Below are positions 16,379-27,098 of a DNA stretch of 62,200 bases, piece by piece. The notes under the pieces are model-generated. The model was not told the origin of the DNA, searched no databases, and was given only the letters and a program-made list of their open reading frames with translations. The stretch is from Pseudomonadota bacterium (GTDB lineage Bacteria; Pseudomonadota; Gammaproteobacteria; Burkholderiales; Burkholderiaceae_E). A program made the position numbers and the translations under genes. How positions within the stretch are numbered: position 1 is the first letter of the stretch; each line of letters starts with the position of its first letter. The stretch covers positions 1-62,200 of the forward strand of contig JAEWGX010000012.1 of the NCBI GenBank assembly GCA_023388075.1, given 5' to 3'.

Positions 16379-17143
16379 TCAGTGGCTGCGCGTCGTCTGC
16401 TGGCGGAACTGGCCCAGCGCATCGCGACCGGCCAGCGCCTCGATCAGGGCGTCGACCTGCGGCATCAGCTCGTCCAGCTCCTGCTCGCTGCGGCACTGGT
16501 CGATCCGGCGGGCCATGTCGCCGCCGAGCACTCCCAGCTGGCGCAGGAACATCGCGCGCACCCGGTTGCGGCGACGCTGCAGCGCCGCGGCATGGTCGGC
16601 GGCCGCGGCAGCAGCGGCAGCGGTGGCGGCAACGGCAGTGGCGGCAACGGCAGTGGCGGCGACGGCAGTGATGGACTCGCCGGTGTCGGCGGCCGCCGAC
16701 ACCGTGGCCACCGCATCGGCCGCAACGATCGCCTCCCCCGTCCCCATCGGACCGGCGGGGCTCCTCACCTCGGCCGAGCGCATCGCCTCGGCAGCGCGCC
16801 TGCGCTCGGCGGCAAGGTCGGCCATCGAGGCCAGCGGATTGGGCGCGGGCGGCGCGACCCGGCGCAGCAGCCGACGCCGCTCGAGCTCGATCAGCGCCTC
16901 CGGCAGCCACGGCTCGTCGATCATCCGGCGCAGGTCGTCCACCGTCTGCGGCCCTTCGAAGAGAAGCAGCAGGCGGCCCATGTGCAGCGGCAGCAGCGGC
17001 TGGTTGTAGCGGACCTGCTGGTCGCCGAGCTCGGTCCGGGCAAAGCAGATGCGCACGCGCGCCGCTCCGGGCGCCGGTTGCGGCGGCGTCCGCGCGGACG
17101 AGAGCGCGTCGTGCCGCTCCACCGCCTCAGCCGGCCTCGGCAT
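16379..17143 (-). CDS. Unknown protein, winged-helix-like, with Ala-rich repeat linker
   Basis: A 254-residue protein of no family I know. The N-terminal domain (about 28-95: RVRICFARTELG, then GRLLLLFEGPQTVDDL and ALIELERRRLLRR) and the C-terminal helical domain (about 190-245: VRAMFLRQLGVLGGDMARRIDQC) match those of the downstream neighbour in order and spacing. Between them lies an Ala/Val/Thr-rich linker (about 130-185) made of repeated five-residue AVAAT units, absent from the neighbour. No signal peptide or membrane segment is seen. The start overlaps the hydrolase stop by 17 bases, so it belongs to the same operon. Confidence 0.75.
   Translation of the reverse strand: MPRPAEAVERHDALSSARTPPQPAPGAARVRICFARTELGDQQVRYNQPLLPLHMGRLLLLFEGPQTVDDLRRMIDEPWLPEALIELERRRLLRRVAPPAPNPLASMADLAAERRRAAEAMRSAEVRSPAGPMGTGEAIVAADAVATVSAAADTGESITAVAATAVAATAVAATAAAAAAAADHAAALQRRRNRVRAMFLRQLGVLGGDMARRIDQCRSEQELDELMPQVDALIEALAGRDALGQFRQQTTRSH
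16625..16669. repeat. Three tandem 15-base repeats
   Basis: The unit GGCGGCAACGGCAGT occurs twice exactly and a third time with one change (A to G). Read on the minus strand it encodes AVAAT-type pentapeptides in the linker of the unknown protein at 16379-17143. The 15-base period keeps the frame, so copy number could vary without inactivating the gene. Degenerate GGCAGC-rich units continue on the left side. Confidence 0.85.
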
Positions 17144-17825
17144 GGCCCAGGTTGCGCAGGATCAGGGACTTCACCTGCGTGAGGCGGCCATGGAAGAAAT
17201 GGCCTGCGCCGGGCAGGACCGTCACCGGCAGGTTCTGCGGGCGCGCCCAATCCATGACGGCGGCGAGCGGCACCACGTCGTCGGTCTCGCCGTGGAGGAC
17301 GATCGCGTCCGGTCCGACCGCCGGCACCTGGAAACGCGAGGCCGCCGTGCCGACCAGGATCATCGGCGCGAGCCGCCAGCGTTCGCCCCGCCCCGCGTCG
17401 TCGTCGGAGCCGACCGCCAGCCCCGATGCCAGCAATCGCTGCGCCACCTGTGCCTGCACGAAGCTGCCGAAGGAGAAGCCGCCGAGATAAAGGCGAGTCG
17501 GAGCCTGCAGATGGCGGACCGATTCGTCGTCGGCCGCATGCGCGACCACGGCGAGCAGGTCCTCCGTTTCGCCCTCACCCTCGTCGAAGGTCCCCGCGGT
17601 ATCGCCGACGCCGCGGAAGTTCGGCCGCCAGCAGGCGCAGCCGGCCTGCAGGAGCGCCCGCACGATCGTCTGGACCACCTTGTTGTCCCGCGTGCCACCG
17701 TGCAGCGGATGAGGGTGGGCGACGACGGCGACCGCGGCAGGGGGGCCGTCGGCCGGCAGGTCCAGCGCGCAGTCGATATCGCCGACCGGGCCGGGGATGC
17801 GCAGGATGCGGGTGCCGGCGTTCAT
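17127..17825 (-). CDS. Alpha/beta hydrolase (KANL3/COG2945-like)
   Basis: A 232-residue hydrolase of the family that begins with a short beta-sandwich-like strand (PGPVGDIDCALDLP) followed by the VVAHPHPLHGGTRDNKV oxyanion segment. The nucleophile elbow GGFSFGS places Ser118. The acid is in HGETDDVV and the base in GAGHFFHG. Substrates of this group are unknown; esterase activity is the usual assumption. It lies 25 bases after the ferredoxin stop and overlaps the next gene, in one leftward operon. Confidence 0.88.
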   Translation of the reverse strand: MNAGTRILRIPGPVGDIDCALDLPADGPPAAVAVVAHPHPLHGGTRDNKVVQTIVRALLQAGCACWRPNFRGVGDTAGTFDEGEGETEDLLAVVAHAADDESVRHLQAPTRLYLGGFSFGSFVQAQVAQRLLASGLAVGSDDDAGRGERWRLAPMILVGTAASRFQVPAVGPDAIVLHGETDDVVPLAAVMDWARPQNLPVTVLPGAGHFFHGRLTQVKSLILRNLGHAEAG

Positions 17826-17850
17826 GCGCCGGACGGCCGGGGTGCCAGGC

Positions 17851-18171
17851 TCATGCATCCGGGAGCCGGAGCCGCTCGACCGGCTTGCCGTCGCGCAGAT
17901 GCGACTCGACGATCTCGTCGATGTCGCTCTCGTCGATGTAGGTGTACCAGACGTTGTCGGGGTAGACCACGGCGACCGGTCCCAATTCGCAGCGGTCCAG
18001 GCATCCGGCCTTGTTGACCCGGACCTGGCCGGGCCCGGACAGGCCGAGCTGCTTGACCCGTTTCTTGGCGTAGGACTGCATGTCCTCGGCGCCCTTGTCG
18101 TGGCAGCATTCCCGGCCGCCGTCGCGCTTGTTGAGGCAGAAGAAGATGTGGTGCTTGTAGAAGGATGGCAC
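17851..18171 (-). CDS. Thioredoxin-like [2Fe-2S] ferredoxin
   Basis: A 106-residue protein of the (2Fe-2S) ferredoxin family with a thioredoxin-like fold (COG3411). It begins with SFYKHHIFFCLNKRD. The cluster ligands are expected among FFC and ECC near the N-terminus and the CLDRC pair in NKAGCLDRCELGP, which is followed by AVVYPDNVWYTYI. The start is a GTG at 18171, since family members begin just before the HHIFFC strand; longer in-frame extensions have no similarity. It is the first gene of the operon with the hydrolase and the two unknown proteins. Confidence 0.9.
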   Translation of the reverse strand: MPSFYKHHIFFCLNKRDGGRECCHDKGAEDMQSYAKKRVKQLGLSGPGQVRVNKAGCLDRCELGPVAVVYPDNVWYTYIDESDIDEIVESHLRDGKPVERLRLPDA

Positions 18172-18421
18172 GTCGATGTCCGGCTGGAGGTCTGTCGGGC
18201 AAGCCGCCGCGGCGCTGGCGTGGCGCGAGCGGTGACAGCGGGCACCGGCACCAAGGCACGGCTCCGCCTGTCGTCGTTCACCCGTTTCCCTTCCATTGTC
18301 CCCTGCATTGTGGTCCGACGTCGGCAGCAGGGATGAAAACCGCGCGTCGGCTGTTGCGTGTCGCCGACGTGTCAAACATTGCTGGTTGTGTCGCACGCGG
18401 GCCGGTCGGTTGCCCGTGCAT
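18172..18421. other. Intergenic region between ferredoxin and VanZ-like gene
   Basis: About 250 bases. On the minus strand a perfect TTGACA (18370-18375) could be a -35 for the ferredoxin operon, but nothing resembling TATAAT is found 16-18 bases beyond it. No RNA gene or repeat was recognised. Confidence 0.35.
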
Positions 18422-19591
18422 CTAGCGCCGGCGTCGCGTCGCTCCCCACCGAATTGCGAAGTAAGCGAGCGCTAACATCGGCCAGAAGGCCCCCAACGCG
18501 GCGATCAGGCTGCGCAGACTGGGCGTCAGGCCCGGTGCCTGCGCGGCCGGACCCGATGCCAGGCTGGTCTCGAAGAAGGGATCGATCGGGGCTACGTTGA
18601 CCAGGGCGAGTCCCAGCAGCACCAGGGCCATTCCGACCGCCAGCCGCGAGCGTCGTCCGAACGCGCCGATCAGGTAGAGGGCCAGCGCGGCAAGCAGCAC
18701 GCCGGCCTGGGCCCCCGACGTGAACCAGACGGCGAGGCGGCGTGCCGTCTCGAACCGTGGCGAGAAGGCGACGCGCAGCCCGAGCGCGACCGCGAGCAGG
18801 CCGGTGATCCAGGCGAGCCGCCACCCCGCGGACTGCACCAGGTCCATCACCAGCACGCCGACGATGCACACCATGGTCGCGATCGCGAGCGATTCGTGCA
18901 CCGAGCGCAGCGCCTCCGGGACGAGCGCCCCCAGGCGGCCGACCTCGCCCGGCTCGCTCGCGAAACCGGGCAGGGCTTGGGCAAGCGCCGGAAAGGTGGC
19001 GCTCAGCCACGCCTGGAGATGGCCGGTGGAGAAGAGCAGCCGCTGGGTGGGGAGTTGGGTCACCAGCCAGATGACCAGCAGCACCCACCCGATGGCGAGC
19101 CCCTGTTCGTGCCACTGCAGGCTGGCGGGGAGCCGCCCCGCGATCCGGCCGTGCCGGCGGAAGCGCGCGACCAGTGCCCCGAGCACCCCCCCGAGCGCGG
19201 CGCCGCCCACGTTGGCCGCGACGTCCAGGAGCGTGGGCACGCGCGCGGGCAGATACGACTGCAGCGTCTCCATGGTGAGCGACAGCGCGAGCCCGACGGT
19301 CGCCGCCAGCGAGACCGCCAGCCAGCCGCGCCTGCGGGGATACCAGCCCAGCGCGACGAGCACGCCCAGGATCACGTACGCGGCAATGTTGGAGACGATG
19401 TCCGCCTGGCTGTAGAAGCGCGGGAGCCCCTGCGAGAGGAACGCGAAGGCGGACGGCTGGCGCAGGCGCCAGTCGGCGAGCGGATGCAGCGACACGTACG
19501 CGATGGCGATGCCGACCGCCAGCGCGAGCAGGCGTATGAGTACGGGAGGGTGTCGCGCGGGCGGCGGGCCGTCGATCATCGCGCGGAGCAT
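18422..19591 (-). CDS. VanZ-like membrane protein
   Basis: A 389-residue polytopic protein with roughly ten hydrophobic segments. The N-terminal part carries the VanZ pattern: an initial membrane segment, then FYSQADIVSNIAAYVILG, a segment ending LTMETLQSYLPARVPTLLDVAANVGGAALG, which is characteristic of the family. The C-terminal half is a second set of membrane helices with no known signature. Function is unknown outside glycopeptide resistance, and nothing here suggests resistance. It is divergent from birA with only 16 bases between the start codons. Confidence 0.85.
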   Translation of the reverse strand: MLRAMIDGPPPARHPPVLIRLLALAVGIAIAYVSLHPLADWRLRQPSAFAFLSQGLPRFYSQADIVSNIAAYVILGVLVALGWYPRRRGWLAVSLAATVGLALSLTMETLQSYLPARVPTLLDVAANVGGAALGGVLGALVARFRRHGRIAGRLPASLQWHEQGLAIGWVLLVIWLVTQLPTQRLLFSTGHLQAWLSATFPALAQALPGFASEPGEVGRLGALVPEALRSVHESLAIATMVCIVGVLVMDLVQSAGWRLAWITGLLAVALGLRVAFSPRFETARRLAVWFTSGAQAGVLLAALALYLIGAFGRRSRLAVGMALVLLGLALVNVAPIDPFFETSLASGPAAQAPGLTPSLRSLIAALGAFWPMLALAYFAIRWGATRRRR

Positions 19592-19607
19592 ACGCTAGAC
19601 TGCCCGC

Positions 19608-20372
19608 ATGGCAATCGATGGCCCGGGATCCAGGCTGCTGGTCGAGACGGTGGCCGAGATCGACTCCACCAACAGCGAGCTGCTGCGGCGCGAACCCCTG
19701 CTTCCCGCCGGCAGCCGGGCCGAGGCGATCTGGCTGGTGGCCCGCCGGCAGACGGCAGGCCGGGGGCGCCGGCAGCGGGCCTGGGTCTCTCGGGAAGGAG
19801 ATTCGCTCACGGCCTCCTTCGCCCGGGAGGTGGCGAGCCCCGCGCGGCTCGGCGGCCTTTCCCTGGTGGCCGGCCTCGCGGTCGCCGATGTGCTGGCCGC
19901 GGCCGGGGTCGCCGACCTGCGCCTCAAGTGGCCGAACGATCTCCACCTTCCCCATGGCAAGGCGGGCGGCATCCTCTGCGAGGCACGAGGCCGCGGCGGG
20001 CTCACCCGCATCGTCGTCGGCTGCGGCCTGAACCTGAGGCAGCCCCGGGGTCCCGCCCTGGGCCAGCCGGTGGCCGGCCTCTTCGAGGCGGGCGATCCGC
20101 CCGACCTCGCGGGCCTCTCACGCTCGATCGGTGAGGCCCTGCTCGCGGCGACGGACCGGCTGCTGTCCGACGGGTTCGAGCCCTTCATTGCGGCCTGGCG
20201 CGAGCGCGACCTGCTGGCCGAGCGGCCCATCGTCATTCATCATGATGGCGGCGAACGACACGCCATTGCCCGTGGCGTGGATGCGGACGGCGCGCTGCTG
20301 GTGGAGCCGCTGGACCGGCCGGGCGGGCGGGAGCGGATCCTGTCGGAAGAGGTGAGCGTGCGCTCACTCTGA
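19608..20372 (+). CDS. birA: Biotin-[acetyl-CoA-carboxylase] ligase, monofunctional BirA
   Basis: It activates biotin as biotinyl-AMP and attaches it to the carboxylase BCCP. Motifs: IDSTNSEL at the N-terminus, TAGRGRRQRAWVS (the biotin/AMP loop, with Gln where GRGRxGR usually has Gly), LKWPNDL and GKAGGILCE, with a C-terminal SH3-like domain from about 205. At 254 residues it lacks the N-terminal helix-turn-helix of the E. coli repressor, so it is a ligase only. coaX, its frequent downstream partner in this class, is absent. Confidence 0.94.
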   Translation: MAIDGPGSRLLVETVAEIDSTNSELLRREPLLPAGSRAEAIWLVARRQTAGRGRRQRAWVSREGDSLTASFAREVASPARLGGLSLVAGLAVADVLAAAGVADLRLKWPNDLHLPHGKAGGILCEARGRGGLTRIVVGCGLNLRQPRGPALGQPVAGLFEAGDPPDLAGLSRSIGEALLAATDRLLSDGFEPFIAAWRERDLLAERPIVIHHDGGERHAIARGVDADGALLVEPLDRPGGRERILSEEVSVRSL

Positions 20373-20454
20373 CTAAGCGCTCGCGATTACCGCCTACCGG
20401 GCGCAGAGTCGTGTCGTGAATGCTGGATTGCGCAGCTTGGCCGCCGCGGGCGGA

Positions 20455-22032
20455 TCAGGCGGCCTGGAGCAGCTCGAGCAGCTTCAACCGCTGCACCTTG
20501 CCCGAAGGCCCGCGCGGAAGGTCCTCGACGAAGCGGATGACGCGCGGGGTCTTGTAGCGGCCGAGCGCCTGCTGGCAGTAGTCGCGCAGCTCCGCCTCGG
20601 TGCAGCGCGCCTGCGGGCGCAGCACCACGCACGCCATGATGTCCTGCCCGTAGTGGGGGTCCGGGATGCCGACCGCGGCCGCCTCGAGGATCGCCGGATG
20701 GCCGATCAGCGCTTCGTCGATCTCGCGCGGCGCGATGTTCTCGCCGCCCTTGATGATCAGCTCCTTGATCCGGCCCGTCACGAAGAAGAAGCCGTCGGCA
20801 TCGCGATGGCCGAGGTCGCCGGTACGCAGCCATCCGTCCGGATGGAAGGTGGCGCGGGTGGCCTCGTCGTTCTTGTAGTAGCCCTGCATCACCTGCGGTC
20901 CGCGCACGAGGAGCTCGCCGGTCTCGCCGTCGGCCAGCGTCTGGCCTTCGGGATCGGCGATCCGGGCCTCGCAGCCGCTCGCGCGGCCGACCGAGCCGAT
21001 GCGGCGCGCACGGGGATCCAGCGGATTGGAGAAGACCGGCGCCACCGTCTCGGTGAGGCCCATGGTCTCGATGATGCCGATGCCAAAGCGGCGTTCGAAC
21101 GCCCGGTGATGCTCGGGGGCGAGCGCCGCGGATGCCGAGCGGCAGAAGCGGATGCGCGCGAGCTTGCCCGGCTCGGGCGCCGGCCCCTCCAGCAGGAACG
21201 AGATCATCGTCGGAACGACGTTGATCCAGGTGCACTCGAAGGCCACGGCGAGGTCCCAGAATGCCGAGGCGGAGAATCGCGGCGGCATCACCAGGCTTGC
21301 GCCGACCGCGAGCGGAGCCAGCATCGTCACCGCGAACGCGTTGATGTGAAAGAGGGGCAGCACGGCGAGGACCCGGTCCGACGACGCCAGCTCGTGCTCG
21401 GCGCAGATCGCCTTGGCGTTGGCGGCCAGGTTCGACTGGCTCAGCATGACCCCCTTCGGGCGCCCCGTGGTGCCGGAGGTGTACATCAGCAGCCCGCGCG
21501 ACTGGGGCTGCGGCTCCGGCAGCTCGAGTCCGCGGCGGGCCCCGCCGCAGGCGACGCCGGCATCGAGCCAGTCGAGCGAATCGGGCTCCAGCACGAGCAG
21601 GGTGACCTCGCGACCGATGCCCGCGACCATCGCCCGGACCCGCTCGGCCCATTCCGGCGCCACCGCGATCACGCGTGCGTCGGCATGGTCCAGCACGTAG
21701 CGCATCTGCTCCGGCTGCGAGAGCAGGTTGACCGGATTCACGCACCAGCCGCCGTGAAGCGAGCCGAGCAGCACGACCAGCGTGCCGATGCCGTTGGGCA
21801 TCACCACCGAGACATGGTCGCCGGGGGTGCTGCCCAAGCCGCGCAGGAGCGCGCCGAACTCGCGGCAGCGCGCCCCCAGCTCGCCGTAGGTGAGCGTCAG
21901 GCCGCCCTGGGTGCCGATGGCATAGACGGCGTCCGGCCGCGCCGCGGCCTGCGCGTCGATCAGCGCCCGGACCGTGCCGGCCACCCCGTCCGCCTGCCGC
22001 GGGGACGCGCCGGCCGTGCCGTCAGCGCCCAT
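20455..22032 (-). CDS. AMP-forming acyl-CoA ligase, SauT-like
   Basis: A 525-residue ANL-superfamily ligase. The ATP loop YTSGTTGRPKGVML is at about 184-197, the aromatic/acid motif in GWLRTGDLG and the hinge region GRIKELIIKGGENIAP are present, and the C-terminal catalytic lysine lies in GPSGKVQR. It activates a carboxylate as acyl-AMP and then acyl-CoA. The start overlaps the stop of the acylating aldehyde dehydrogenase by 11 bases; that pairing is the arrangement of sulfoacetate-CoA ligase (SauT) with sulfoacetaldehyde dehydrogenase (SauS). The substrate is therefore inferred from context, and other short carboxylates remain possible. Confidence 0.82.
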   Translation of the reverse strand: MGADGTAGASPRQADGVAGTVRALIDAQAAARPDAVYAIGTQGGLTLTYGELGARCREFGALLRGLGSTPGDHVSVVMPNGIGTLVVLLGSLHGGWCVNPVNLLSQPEQMRYVLDHADARVIAVAPEWAERVRAMVAGIGREVTLLVLEPDSLDWLDAGVACGGARRGLELPEPQPQSRGLLMYTSGTTGRPKGVMLSQSNLAANAKAICAEHELASSDRVLAVLPLFHINAFAVTMLAPLAVGASLVMPPRFSASAFWDLAVAFECTWINVVPTMISFLLEGPAPEPGKLARIRFCRSASAALAPEHHRAFERRFGIGIIETMGLTETVAPVFSNPLDPRARRIGSVGRASGCEARIADPEGQTLADGETGELLVRGPQVMQGYYKNDEATRATFHPDGWLRTGDLGHRDADGFFFVTGRIKELIIKGGENIAPREIDEALIGHPAILEAAAVGIPDPHYGQDIMACVVLRPQARCTEAELRDYCQQALGRYKTPRVIRFVEDLPRGPSGKVQRLKLLELLQAA

Positions 22033-23455
22033 GGCGCGCGAAGAAGTCGCCGAACAGCGACGCCTCGGACGGAACCTGCTCGGGTATGGGCCGCGACACG
22101 CGCGTGATGTTCAGGTACTGCCGCACGTTCAGGTTGTCGCTGAAGTTGTTGCGACCCCAGGTGCCGCAGCCCATGGAAAGCGAGAAGGGCAGGCCGTTGT
22201 CGAAGCTGCCGCCGGTGGCGAAGCAATGGGCCTGGTCGACGATCACCCGCGAGACCGGCGCGGTGAGGCCGAGGTGCAGCGCCCGCTCCGGCAGCGCGCT
22301 GTGCAGGCTGACGGAGTGTCCGGCCCCCTGGTAGCGGTAGATGTCGGCGACGATGTCGCAGGCATGGGCGAAATCTCGCGCGCGATAGACTGCGAGCACC
22401 GGCGAGAGCTTCTCGCCCGAGAACGGGTGCGACGGCCCGGTGCCGCTCTCCGGAACGAGGAGCATCGAGGGCCGGGCGGCGGCCAGGTCATCGAACCCCG
22501 CCAGCGCCGCGATCGCGCCGGCCGACTGACCGATCACCTTGGGCGAGAGCCTGCCGTCGGGCCACATCACCGCCTGCAGCCGAGCCTTGCGGCCCGAATC
22601 CAGCAGCACGCCGCCCTCGGCGAGCAGAGCCGCGATCACGCGGTCATGCACCTCGTCCACGACCACCACGCTGTTCTCCGAGGAGCAGCTGGTGGCGTGG
22701 TCGAATGTCTTGGAGGCGGCGATGAGACGCGCGGCGGCAGCGACGTCCGCGGTCTCGTCGACGATGCTGGCGACGTTGCCGGCCCCGACCCCGAAGGCCG
22801 GCGTGCCGCTGCGGTAGGCCGCGCGCACGTTGGCCTGCGAGCCGGTGGCGACCACCAGGTCGCACTGGCGCATCAGCTCCAGCGTCGACTGCTTGGAGAC
22901 CGGCGCCGGCAGCATCTGCACCAGGTCGACCGGCGCGCCGATGCGCCGGAGTTGCTCGTGCACGTAGCGCAGGAGCAGGGCGCAGGTGCTCCACCCCTTC
23001 GGGCTCGGCGCGACGATGACCGCGTTGCGTGCCGCCAGTGCGTTGATGATCTTGTTCGCCGGCGTGGCGCCCGGGTTGGTGGACGGCGTGACGGCGCACA
23101 CGACGCCCACGGGCCGCGCGATCTCGGTGATGCCGGTGGCCGGATCCTCGGCGATCACGCCGACCGTGCGCGCGGCCTGCAGGTCCCGCAGCAGCCCGAG
23201 CGTCTTGCGGTGGTTCTTGCGGATCTTGTCGTCGACGTCGCCGATGCCGGTGTCCGTCACCGCGATCTCGGCAAGCGACCGGTTGCGTCCGGGCTCGAGG
23301 ATGGCCCAGCCGGCGGCGAGCGCGAGGTCCCGGGCGCGGGCCTGGTCATAGCCGTCGGCGACGCGCTGCGCGATGCGCGCCCGCGCGACGAGATCGGCCA
23401 CCATGGCGGCCACCGTCGCGTCCGTACGATCCTGGAAGTCTCCTGCTGCGCCCAT
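22022..23455 (-). CDS. sauS: Acylating aldehyde dehydrogenase, SauS-like (sulfoacetaldehyde)
   Basis: A 477-residue CoA-acylating aldehyde dehydrogenase. PSTNPGATPANKIINAL binds NAD, TGSQANVRAAYRSGTPAFGVGAGN follows, and the nucleophile is Cys257 in FDHATSCSSENS. The distinctive GHSVSLH, AHCFATGGSFDNGLPFSLSMGCGTWG and NVRQYLNITRVSRPIP segments match what I remember of sulfoacetaldehyde dehydrogenase (acylating) rather than general AdhE-type enzymes. The predicted reaction is sulfoacetyl-CoA to sulfoacetaldehyde (or reverse) with NAD(P)(H). The ATG at 23455 was preferred over 23515, which would overlap the divergent ogt start. No Xsc or sulfite-handling gene is nearby. Confidence 0.75.
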   Translation of the reverse strand: MGAAGDFQDRTDATVAAMVADLVARARIAQRVADGYDQARARDLALAAGWAILEPGRNRSLAEIAVTDTGIGDVDDKIRKNHRKTLGLLRDLQAARTVGVIAEDPATGITEIARPVGVVCAVTPSTNPGATPANKIINALAARNAVIVAPSPKGWSTCALLLRYVHEQLRRIGAPVDLVQMLPAPVSKQSTLELMRQCDLVVATGSQANVRAAYRSGTPAFGVGAGNVASIVDETADVAAAARLIAASKTFDHATSCSSENSVVVVDEVHDRVIAALLAEGGVLLDSGRKARLQAVMWPDGRLSPKVIGQSAGAIAALAGFDDLAAARPSMLLVPESGTGPSHPFSGEKLSPVLAVYRARDFAHACDIVADIYRYQGAGHSVSLHSALPERALHLGLTAPVSRVIVDQAHCFATGGSFDNGLPFSLSMGCGTWGRNNFSDNLNVRQYLNITRVSRPIPEQVPSEASLFGDFFARHGR

Positions 23456-23513
23456 ACTCTTCAGGGAGGATGCGTCCCGCCGTCGTTGCCCGGACACTGT
23501 AACATGGGGAGCC

Positions 23514-24125
23514 ATGGCGAACGACCGGTGCCACGATGCGGCCGTCTCCACGGAAGCGATGCCGGGCCAGGCCATCTTCGAGACGGCGCTCGGTCATTGC
23601 GGCATCGCGTGGGAGCGGGGCGCGCTGGTTGGCGTGCTGCTGCCCGAAGGCAGCGAGGAAGCGACGCGGGCACGCATGCGGCGCCTGCACCCGGCGCTGC
23701 GGCTCGTCGGGATCGTCGACGCCCCGGCGTACGTCCGGGAGGCGATTGCCCGCATCGCCGCCATGCTGGGCGGCGAACCCGACGATCTTCGCGACCTGCC
23801 GCTCGACATGACCGGCGTGCCCGCCTTCCATCGGCGCGTCTACGCGCTGGTGCGCGACATCGCGCCCGGCCACACCCTCACCTATGGCGAAGTCGCCGCC
23901 CGCCTCGGCGACCCCACTGCGGCACGGGCCGTCGGCCAGGCGCTCGGGCGCAATCCCTTCGCGCCGGTGATCCCGTGCCACCGCGTGCTGGCAAGCGGCA
24001 GCCGCGCGGGCGGCTTCTCCGCGGGCGGCGGCGTCGACACCAAGCTGCGCATGCTGCAGGCCGAGGGCGCGCGGATGAGCCGCGAGCCGGGTCTCTTCGA
24101 CGGCGATCCGGCCGCCTATCGCTGA
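23514..24125 (+). CDS. ogt: Methylated-DNA-[protein]-cysteine S-methyltransferase
   Basis: A suicide DNA-repair protein that removes O6-alkyl groups from guanine. At 203 residues it has the usual two-part build: an N-terminal ribonuclease-H-like domain and a C-terminal winged-helix domain with FHRRVYALVRDIAPGHTLTYGEVA, the Arg-finger segment RAVGQALGRNPFAPVIPCHRV (acceptor Cys155) and GGFSAGGGVDTKLRML. GGGGAG lies just before the ATG at 23514. It is divergent from the SauS-like gene with 58 bases between starts. Confidence 0.93.
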   Translation: MANDRCHDAAVSTEAMPGQAIFETALGHCGIAWERGALVGVLLPEGSEEATRARMRRLHPALRLVGIVDAPAYVREAIARIAAMLGGEPDDLRDLPLDMTGVPAFHRRVYALVRDIAPGHTLTYGEVAARLGDPTAARAVGQALGRNPFAPVIPCHRVLASGSRAGGFSAGGGVDTKLRMLQAEGARMSREPGLFDGDPAAYR

Positions 24126-24171
24126 GCGGCCGAGCCGCAGGCGCACCGGCGCGCCCGCGACGCGCCCCTGT

Positions 24172-26979
<2,808 letters not shown>

Positions 26980-27098
26980 TGGGTTCTCCGGCGTGCATCC
27001 GGCGCGGCCTGGCGAACCTTGCCGCCGCGCAATGGCCCATGATATGCGATGGGACGGCGCGGTTCAGCGACCCTCGGCTGCCGCGTCGGCGGGACCCG

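Noticed and set aside
18370..18375. Perfect minus-strand TTGACA as promoter of the ferredoxin operon
   Set aside because: No -10-like sequence occurs 16-18 bases downstream.
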